From JALHMQ01 sp964616395 (GTDB lineage Bacteria > Pseudomonadota > Gammaproteobacteria > Burkholderiales > Burkholderiaceae_F): a stretch of 12,161 nucleotides of DNA. Location: assembly GCA_964616395.1 (NCBI GenBank), contig CAZTUT010000084.1, positions 1 to 12,161 of the forward strand, written 5' to 3'. A program made the position numbers and the translations under genes. The notes under the pieces were generated by a model. That model did not search any database. It saw nothing but the letters and a program-made list of their open reading frames with translations, and had not been told where the DNA came from. Each line of letters opens with the position of its first letter. Position 1 is the first letter of the stretch. This document shows, in pieces, positions 6,763 through 12,161 of the stretch.

Positions 6763-7554
6763 ATGCTGCTGCTGATCCGCCGCTGCCTGATTGCCATCGC
6801 CGCGCTGCTGGCGGCCGGATGCGCGACCATTCCGCCCGATGCCGGGCGGAACCCCGCGGATCCCTGGGAGGTCTACAACCGGCACATGATGGACATCAAC
6901 GACCGGCTGGACCGTGCGGTGCTCAAGCCGGTGGCCACCGCCTACGTGAAGGTCACGCCCGAGCCGGTGCGCGACTGCGTCAGCAACATCTTCGCGAACT
7001 TCTACGACGTTCCCAACGCGATCAACAATCTGCTGCAGGGCAAGCCGGCCGATGCGGTCAACGACATCTGTCGGGTCGTGATCAACAGCACGATCGGCCT
7101 GCTCGGCTGCTTCGATGTCGCCAGCCAGATGGGCCTGCCGCGCAGCGACGAGGACTTTGGCCAGACGCTCGGCAAGTGGGGACTCGAGCAGGGGCCGTAT
7201 TTCGTGTGGCCGTTCCTGGGGCCGAGCACGGTGCGCGACAGCTTCGGGCGGATCGGCAATTTCTTCATGGACCCGGTCGACTACGTGGACCCCGTGAGGC
7301 TGCGCAACAGCCTGTGGGGCACACGTTTCGTCGACACCCGCGCGCTGCTGCTTCCCGCCGAGAAACTGGTGGAGGGCGCAGCACTCGACAAATACCAGTT
7401 CATCCGCGACGCTTACCTGCAGCGGCGGCGCAATCAGGTCTACGACGGCAACCCGCCGCGCCTGAAAGACGATGACGACGATGACGACGAGCCGCCGCCG
7501 CCGCGCAAGCCGGCAGCCGCCACCGATCAACCGACCGGCACCCCGGCGCGTTGA
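6763..7554 (+). CDS. mlaA: MlaA (VacJ), outer-membrane lipoprotein of the Mla system
   Basis: MlaA sits with a porin in the outer membrane and removes misplaced phospholipid from the outer leaflet for transfer to MlaC. The 263-residue protein starts with a lipoprotein signal peptide ending LLAAGC, so Cys20 is the lipidation site; Ala at +2 is compatible with outer-membrane sorting. The body carries VacJ-family motifs: DPWEVYNRHMMDINDRLDRAVLKP (about 33-56), NFYDVPNAINNLLQGK, the RVVINSTIGLLGCFDVAS helix, DFGQTLGKWGLEQGPYFVWPFLGPSTVRD (about 131-159), and FMDPVDYVDP. The C-terminus is odd: seven Asp, one Glu and four Pro in a row (236-247), then a short Ala/Pro/Thr tail, likely disordered. In E. 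coli mlaA is unlinked; its place inside the operon fits betaproteobacteria. It ends just before the mlaC leader. Confidence 0.95.
   Translation: MLLLIRRCLIAIAALLAAGCATIPPDAGRNPADPWEVYNRHMMDINDRLDRAVLKPVATAYVKVTPEPVRDCVSNIFANFYDVPNAINNLLQGKPADAVNDICRVVINSTIGLLGCFDVASQMGLPRSDEDFGQTLGKWGLEQGPYFVWPFLGPSTVRDSFGRIGNFFMDPVDYVDPVRLRNSLWGTRFVDTRALLLPAEKLVEGAALDKYQFIRDAYLQRRRNQVYDGNPPRLKDDDDDDDEPPPPRKPAAATDQPTGTPAR
7468..7503 (+). repeat. Simple-sequence tract coding for the MlaA Asp/Pro tail
   Basis: Two copies of gacgatgac (7468-7485) are followed by gacgag and four ccg triplets (7492-7503). Together they encode an acidic run then a proline run. Such short-unit tracts are prone to slippage; all units here are multiples of 3, so changes would stay in frame. 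Confidence 0.8.
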
Positions 7555-7634
7555 TGATTGCGGAACCACCGCGCCCAAGCGCTGCCCAACCGCCGCCTCC
7601 CGATAAAGCAAGATTCCGTACAGAGTCCGACACC

Positions 7635-8318
7635 ATGATCCATCGCCCGACCCGTTTCGCCTCTTCTTCGGTCCGACCGCGCCGCCGGCTGCTGGCGGCG
7701 TTCCCGGCGCTTGCCGCGCTGATCGCGCTGGGCGGGCCACCCGCGCTGGCGCAGGCAAGCAACGCCCAGAAGGCACCTGACGTGCTGGTGCGTGACCTGT
7801 CCAACGAGGTGCTGGACGCCATCCGCAACGACAAGGCGCTGCAGTCGGGTGACCCAGCCAAGCTCAACCAGCTGGTGGACCAGAAAATCCTGCCGTACGT
7901 CGACTTCGAGAAGATGACCCGGCTGGCAGTCGGCCGCGGCTGGCGCCAGGCCAGCGTCGAGCAGCGCGCCGCGCTGACGCGCGAGTTCCGCACGCTGCTG
8001 GTGCGCACCTACAGCGGCGCGGTGTCGCAGGTGCGCGATCACCAGGTCCAGCTCAAGCCGTTCCGGGTTGCCAGCGGCGAGACCGACGTGGTGGTGCGCA
8101 CCAATGCCGTGCCCTCGCGCGGCGACCCGATCCAGCTCGATTACCGGCTCGAGAAGAGCGATGCCGGCTGGAAGATCTACGACGTCAACGTGCTTGGCGT
8201 GTGGCTGGTCGAGAACTACCGGAACAGCTTCGCCAGCGAAGTGAACCAGAACGGCATCGACGGCCTGATCAAGTCGCTGACCGAGCGCAACCGCGCGCTC
8301 GATGGCAAGAAGGCCTGA
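7635..8318 (+). CDS. mlaC: MlaC, periplasmic phospholipid-binding shuttle
   Basis: MlaC carries phospholipid across the periplasm between the MlaA-porin complex and the MlaFEDB complex. From ATG 7635 the protein has 227 residues. A signal peptide fits residues 1-39: an Arg-rich N-region (RPRRR), a hydrophobic core, and a likely cleavage after ALA39 or AQA41. The mature domain shows the Tol_Tol_Ttg2/MlaC pattern: LSNEVLDAIRND, ILPYVDFEKMTRLAVGRGWRQAS, AALTREFRTLLVRTYSGAV, VVVRTNAV, LDYRLEKSDAGWKIYDVNVLGVWLVENYRNSFASEV, and INGLIKSL-like NGIDGLIKSL near the end. ATG 7554, which overlaps the mlaA stop, is in frame but would put 27 polar residues ahead of the signal peptide, so I prefer 7635. No strong ribosome-binding site is visible. 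Confidence 0.93.
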   Translation: MIHRPTRFASSSVRPRRRLLAAFPALAALIALGGPPALAQASNAQKAPDVLVRDLSNEVLDAIRNDKALQSGDPAKLNQLVDQKILPYVDFEKMTRLAVGRGWRQASVEQRAALTREFRTLLVRTYSGAVSQVRDHQVQLKPFRVASGETDVVVRTNAVPSRGDPIQLDYRLEKSDAGWKIYDVNVLGVWLVENYRNSFASEVNQNGIDGLIKSLTERNRALDGKKA

Positions 8319-8321
8319 CCG

Positions 8322-8600
8322 ATGCGCCTCCAGGCCACCCGCATGACCACCGAGACCGCCGCCGCGCTGGTCGAAGCGGGGCTGGCCTCGATCCGTGGCG
8401 GCGACCTGGGTGTCGACCTGGCCGACGTCACCGAGGTCGATTCCGCTGGCGTGGCGATGCTGCTGGCCTGGCAGCGCGAAGCGACGGCCCGCGGTGGCAC
8501 GTTGGTGCTGACCCACATTCCGCCAGCGCTGGCCAGCCTGGCGCGCCTGTACGGCGTCGATGGCCTGCTGGGCATCGCGCACCACCCGGCGCCAGCCTAG
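8322..8600 (+). CDS. mlaB: MlaB, STAS-domain subunit of the Mla complex
   Basis: This 92-residue protein is a single STAS domain. MlaB binds MlaF on the cytoplasmic side and is needed for stable assembly and activity of the MlaFEDB complex. The key stretch LGVDLADVTEVDSAGVAMLLAW (about 29-50) matches the STAS core; Ser41 takes the position of the functionally important Thr of E. coli MlaB (DTAG). A second hydrophobic strand (GTLVLTHIPPALASLARLYGVDGLL) completes the fold. The gene starts 3 nt after the mlaC stop and closes the operon; a terminator-like hairpin follows 33 nt after its stop codon. The name rests on the motif plus position. Confidence 0.9.
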   Translation: MRLQATRMTTETAAALVEAGLASIRGGDLGVDLADVTEVDSAGVAMLLAWQREATARGGTLVLTHIPPALASLARLYGVDGLLGIAHHPAPA

Positions 8601-8611
8601 GGCGGCTCCCT

Positions 8612-8617
8612 TAGAAT
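8612..8617 (+). promoter_or_regulatory. Possible -10 element (TAGAAT) after mlaB
   Basis: TAGAAT matches the sigma-70 -10 consensus at five of six positions and stands out in this GC-rich sequence. No recognisable -35 is present 16-18 nt upstream (ggcgcc-like sequence). If used, transcription would start near 8623-8626, just ahead of the hairpin at 8634-8661, an unusual arrangement. Confidence 0.3.
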
Positions 8618-8633
8618 CGCGTTTCCTCCATTG

Positions 8634-8670
8634 CCGCCCCGTGCCGATCTGCCCGGGGCGGTTTCGTTTT
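8634..8670 (+). terminator. Intrinsic terminator or attenuator between mlaB and the ABC exporter
   Basis: Stem arms ccgccccg (8634-8641) and cggggcgg (8654-8661) are exact reverse complements with a 12-nt loop, followed at once by tttcgtttt (8662-8670). This is the best terminator-like structure in the window. It lies 33 nt after mlaB and 11 nt before the next start codon, so it may end the mla message while allowing some readthrough into the exporter genes. Confidence 0.68.
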
Positions 8671-8681
8671 GCCCTGTCCTC

Positions 8682-9614
8682 ATGTCCTCTGCTGCCGCCA
8701 TCGAAGCCATCGACGTCGTCAAGCGTTACGCCGGAAAGCGTGGCGAGCTGACGGCGCTGGCCGGCGTCAGCCTGAGCGTGGCGCCGGGCGAGTTCTTCGG
8801 CCTGCTCGGGCCCAACGGCGCGGGCAAGACCACGCTGATCTCGATCCTGGCCGGGCTGGCGCGCGCCAGCAGCGGCCGCGTGCGCGTGATGGGGCACGAC
8901 GTGGTCGACGACTACCGCGCCGCCCGCCGCGCGCTCGGCGTGGTGCCGCAGGAGCTGGTGTTCGACCCGTTCTTCTCGGTGCGCGAGACGCTGCGCAACC
9001 AGTCTGGCTACTTCGGGCTGCGCCGCAATGACGACTGGATCGACGAGGTCATGCATCACCTCGACCTGACCTCGAAGGCCGACGCCAACATGCGCGCGCT
9101 GTCCGGCGGCATGAAGCGTCGCGTGCTGGTGGCGCAGGCGCTGGTGCACCGGCCGCCGGTGATCGTGCTGGACGAGCCGACCGCTGGCGTGGACGTCGAA
9201 CTGCGCCAGGGCCTGTGGACCTTCATCCGCCGCCTCAATAGCGAGGGCTACACGATCCTGCTGACCACGCACTATCTGGAAGAAGCGCAGGAGCTGTGCG
9301 GGCGCATCGGCATGCTCAAGGCAGGCCGGCTGATCGCGCTCGATCGCACGCGCGCGCTGATCGAGCGGGTGGCCGGCGTGCAGATGTCAATGGCGCTGCG
9401 CGGCCCGCTGCCGGCCGCGCTGCGGCCGCAGGTGGTGGCCGAGCGCGACGGTCGCGTCACGCTGCGGTTGTCGGGCGCGGCCGACGTGGAGTCGGTGCTG
9501 GCGGCCTGCCGCCAGGCCGGCACCGGCATCGAAGAACTCGAGGTCGGCCATGCCGATCTGGAAGACGTGTTCCTGCAACTGATGCATGACGACCGCCTGC
9601 GGAGCGCGGCATGA
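8682..9614 (+). CDS. ABC transporter ATP-binding protein, YadG-like (ABC-2 exporter)
   Basis: This is the ATPase half of an ABC-2 type exporter, 310 residues from ATG 8682. Walker A GPNGAGKTT is at 43-51, Gln90 is the Q-loop, the signature LSGGM is at 140-144, Walker B VIVLDE is at 160-165 with catalytic Glu165, and the H-loop His is 197. The sequence SGYFGLRRNDDWID and the C-terminal domain (about 225-305) ending in GIEELEVGHADLEDVFLQL are typical of ATPases of the CcmA/YadG type that pair with ABC-2 permeases. E. coli YadG/YadH is the closest pair I can name; their substrate is unknown. TTG 8631 would extend the frame across the hairpin and is rejected. The stop overlaps the permease start (ATGA 9611-9614). 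Confidence 0.9.
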   Translation: MSSAAAIEAIDVVKRYAGKRGELTALAGVSLSVAPGEFFGLLGPNGAGKTTLISILAGLARASSGRVRVMGHDVVDDYRAARRALGVVPQELVFDPFFSVRETLRNQSGYFGLRRNDDWIDEVMHHLDLTSKADANMRALSGGMKRRVLVAQALVHRPPVIVLDEPTAGVDVELRQGLWTFIRRLNSEGYTILLTTHYLEEAQELCGRIGMLKAGRLIALDRTRALIERVAGVQMSMALRGPLPAALRPQVVAERDGRVTLRLSGAADVESVLAACRQAGTGIEELEVGHADLEDVFLQLMHDDRLRSAA

Positions 9615-10438
9615 CGAGCGTCTCCAGCAATCCGCCCGCCGCCGCGCGCCAGGCCCAGCCGGCCGACGGCCGCTGGATCGGCTTTCGCACGCTGCTGGCC
9701 AAGGAGGTGCTGCGCTTCTGGAAGGTCAGCTTCCAGACGGTGGCCGCGCCGGTGCTCACCGGCGTGCTGTACCTGCTGGTGTTCGGCCACGTGCTGGAAG
9801 CGCATGTGGAGGCGTTTCCGGGCGTCAGCTACACCGCGTTCCTGATCCCCGGGCTGGTGATGATGAGCGTGCTGCAGAACAGCTTCGCCAACTCGTCATC
9901 GAGCCTGATTCAGAGCAAGATCACCGGCAACCTGGTGTTCATGCTGCTGCCGCCGCTGTCGCACGGCGAGTTCTTCGGCGCCTACGTGATCGGCGCGATC
10001 GCGCGCGGGCTGGTGGTCGGCCTCGGCGTCTATGCGGTGACGCTGTGGTTCGCGCCGGCCGCGTTGCTGGCGCCGCAGGCACCCGGCTGGATCCTGGCCT
10101 TTGCGTTGGCCGGCAGCGCGCTGCTCGGCGTGCTCGGGCTGATCGCCGGCATCCTGTCCGACAAGTTCGACCAGCTCGCCGCATTCCAGAATTTCATCGT
10201 GATGCCGGCCACCTTCCTGTCGGGCGTGTTCTACTCGGTCAAGGGCCTGCCGCCGTTCTGGCAGGCGGTGTCGCACGCCAACCCGTTCTTCTACATCGTC
10301 GACGGCTTCCGTTACGGCTTCTTCGCGCAGGCCGACGTATCCCCCTGGATTTCCATCGCGGTCGTGCTGGCCGCGCTGGCGCTCGCCTCGGGCGTTGCGC
10401 TGGCCATGCTGGCGCGCGGCTACAAGATCCGCTACTGA
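9611..10438 (+). CDS. ABC-2 type permease, YadH-like
   Basis: This 275-residue membrane protein is the partner permease of the preceding ATPase. It has six apparent membrane segments near residues 43-61, 76-90, 122-146, 161-184, 195-212 and 246-269. Family features include a cytoplasmic N-terminus with an amphipathic stretch (GFRTLLAKEVLRFWKV), the FLIPGLVMMSVLQNSFANSSSSLIQSKITG loop, and the C-terminal PATFLSGVFYSVKGLPPFWQAVSHANPFFYIVDGFRYGF that is strongly conserved in YadH-like permeases. The exporter is probably a dimer of each subunit. Its place beside the mla operon and murA suggests an envelope substrate, but this is inference from context only. It is translationally coupled to the ATPase gene and followed 9 nt later by the BolA-family gene. 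Confidence 0.92.
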   Translation: MTSVSSNPPAAARQAQPADGRWIGFRTLLAKEVLRFWKVSFQTVAAPVLTGVLYLLVFGHVLEAHVEAFPGVSYTAFLIPGLVMMSVLQNSFANSSSSLIQSKITGNLVFMLLPPLSHGEFFGAYVIGAIARGLVVGLGVYAVTLWFAPAALLAPQAPGWILAFALAGSALLGVLGLIAGILSDKFDQLAAFQNFIVMPATFLSGVFYSVKGLPPFWQAVSHANPFFYIVDGFRYGFFAQADVSPWISIAVVLAALALASGVALAMLARGYKIRY

Positions 10439-10447
10439 GGCACCGCC

Positions 10448-10693
10448 ATGCAGCAACCCTCCCCCGACGACGTCCGCCGCTATATCGCGCAGGCACTCGA
10501 CTGCCAGCACCTGGAGGTCGACGGCGACGGCCGCCACTTCAACGCGGTGATCGTCAGTGCCGCGTTCGAAGGCAGGAGCCGGGTGCAGCGCCACCAGCTT
10601 GTCTACGCCGCGCTCGGCGAGCGGATGCGCGAGGAAGTGCATGCGCTGTCGATGCGCACGCTGACGCCGGCCGAGTTCGAGGCAGCGCGATGA
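10448..10693 (+). CDS. ibaG: BolA family protein, IbaG-like
   Basis: This 81-residue protein closely follows E. coli IbaG (YrbA): LEVDGDGRHFNAVIVS, FEGRSRVQRHQLVY, and HALSMRTLTPAEF near the end. BolA/IbaG proteins bind monothiol glutaredoxins and act in Fe-S cluster or haem handling, and IbaG has been linked to acid stress. Candidate metal or cluster ligands are His30, His49 and the conserved His65. In E. coli the gene also lies between mlaB and murA, which supports the IbaG assignment over BolA itself. It starts 9 nt after the permease and probably shares its transcript. Confidence 0.9.
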   Translation: MQQPSPDDVRRYIAQALDCQHLEVDGDGRHFNAVIVSAAFEGRSRVQRHQLVYAALGERMREEVHALSMRTLTPAEFEAAR

Positions 10694-10736
10694 GCGGGCC
10701 GCTTGGCGCTGCGCCGGGCGTGACGCTCGCCACGAC

Positions 10737-10775
10737 GTCCCGACTTGAGTCGCGATTCGCGACCGGACTCGGGTC
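10737..10775 (+). repeat. Imperfect hairpin after ibaG
   Basis: Left arm 10737-10754 and right arm 10758-10775 pair at 13 of 18 positions by hand, with a perfect inner stem gtcgcg/cgcgac around the loop att. It resembles REP-like intergenic palindromes in form only; I cannot show other copies in this window. Confidence 0.55.
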
Positions 10776-10916
10776 TGGAAGCGCGCCCGGCATCGCGTCC
10801 CGTGTTGCGCCTTGCGGCGCGTCCGGCGCGGCGCTGCCGGCCGCGCACGCCGTTTCACATCGTCTTCTCGTCCGCTTCGGCGCCGCTTCACATGCGCCCG
10901 CGATGCTCCGCTCGCA

Positions 10917-10937
10917 CGGCTGGCAGTCCGCCAGCCG
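10917..10937 (+). repeat. 8-bp perfect hairpin upstream of murA
   Basis: Arms cggctggc (10917-10924) and gccagccg (10930-10937) are exact reverse complements with loop agtcc. No T-run follows. It lies just ahead of a GGAG motif (10944-10947) and ATG 10955, so it could affect translation if that upstream start is used. Confidence 0.55.
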
Positions 10938-11035
10938 CCTGACGGAGACGATCGATGAGCCTCGCCCGCGCGCTGCGCGCCCCCCGTTTCTTTTTGCCGC
11001 TGCCGGCCTCCAATGACCCGCGCGCCGAGCCTCCG

Positions 11036-12106
<1,071 letters not shown>

Positions 12107-12112
<6 letters not shown>

Positions 12113-12161
12113 GACCAGTGTCTGAAACATTCTATTTTTATCTATATACGAATTGTCAACC
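12107..12161 (+). other. AT-rich tail breaking murA: insertion end or assembly junction
   Basis: From about 12107 the sequence no longer follows murA. The 49 bases 12113-12161 are about one third G+C by hand count, and 12121-12161 about 27 percent, against roughly two thirds for the rest of the window. It could be the end of an insertion sequence, the edge of an integrated element, or a misjoined contig end. Too little is visible to assign a family. Confidence 0.65.
12129..12159 (-). promoter_or_regulatory. Possible minus-strand promoter in the AT-rich tail
   Basis: Read on the minus strand there is a perfect TTGACA (12159-12154), then 19 nt, then TAGAAT (12134-12129). The spacer is longer than the usual 17 nt, and AT-rich DNA yields such matches easily. 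It would drive transcription antisense into murA. Outward promoters near element ends are known, but this is only suggestive. Confidence 0.25.

Larger units (their letters stand above)
10694..11035 (+). other. 342-bp inverted-repeat-rich intergenic stretch between ibaG and murA
   Basis: I see no convincing gene here. A frame from ATG 10690 (overlapping the ibaG stop) to 11016 codes for 108 residues of Ala/Ser/Arg/Gly-rich, low-complexity sequence without any recognisable motif. The DNA has several inverted repeats (10737-10775, 10807-10820, 10917-10937) and a repeated ttcacat in similar surroundings (10854-10860 and 10887-10893). The murA promoter should lie in or before this stretch, but I find no clear -35/-10 pair. 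The segment may be a degenerate repeat element or a structured leader. Confidence 0.55.

Noticed and set aside
7554..7634. mlaC start at ATG 7554, overlapping the mlaA stop
   Set aside because: It would place 27 polar residues before an otherwise normal signal peptide; ATG 7635 gives a standard exported precursor.
10690..11016. 108-codon frame overlapping the ibaG stop by ATGA
   Set aside because: The overlap looks coupling-like, but the sequence is low-complexity Ala/Ser/Arg/Gly without motifs and is full of inverted repeats. I kept it as intergenic sequence rather than calling a gene.
10955..11035. Upstream MurA start at ATG 10955
   Set aside because: It has a good GGAG motif 7 nt upstream, but the added 27 residues do not resemble MurA, whereas ATG 11036 gives the expected MDKL start. 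It remains a possible alternative.

Overview
The window is high-GC DNA (roughly two thirds G+C by eye) read almost entirely on the + strand. Gene content and order point to a betaproteobacterium, probably Burkholderiales or a close relative. The main clues are the order mlaF-E-D-A-C-B with the lipoprotein gene mlaA inside the operon, an ABC-2 exporter pair between mlaB and a BolA/IbaG gene, murA after that, and a Gcr-type membrane protein of the kind found in Neisseria and Burkholderia.

Left part (1-4453): the C-terminal end of a NodT/TolC-type outer-membrane efflux protein, then in close succession a small exported surface-antigen-like protein, a large multi-pass protein of the so-called site-specific recombinase family (PF10136), a YdiK-type AI-2E family transporter, and an unrecognised membrane-anchored protein with four cysteines. 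A perfect GC-rich hairpin follows the last of these.

Centre (4646-8600): a complete Mla (maintenance of outer-membrane lipid asymmetry) operon. MlaF (ATPase), MlaE (permease), MlaD (MCE ring protein) and MlaB (STAS protein) form the inner-membrane complex. MlaC is the periplasmic shuttle and MlaA the outer-membrane lipoprotein. Together they move phospholipid between the outer and inner membranes.

Right part (8600-12161): a terminator-like hairpin separates mla from a YadG/YadH-like ABC exporter, whose two genes overlap by ATGA and are followed by ibaG (BolA family). A 342-bp inverted-repeat-rich stretch with no convincing gene leads to murA, the first committed enzyme of peptidoglycan precursor synthesis. 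murA breaks off about 60 codons early, at the point where the DNA changes abruptly to a sequence that is only about one third G+C and runs to the window end. This looks like an insertion or an assembly junction and is the most unusual thing in the window. Otherwise this is an ordinary, well-conserved cell-envelope locus. I found no CRISPR array, defence system, tRNA or rRNA, and no previously undescribed multi-gene system.
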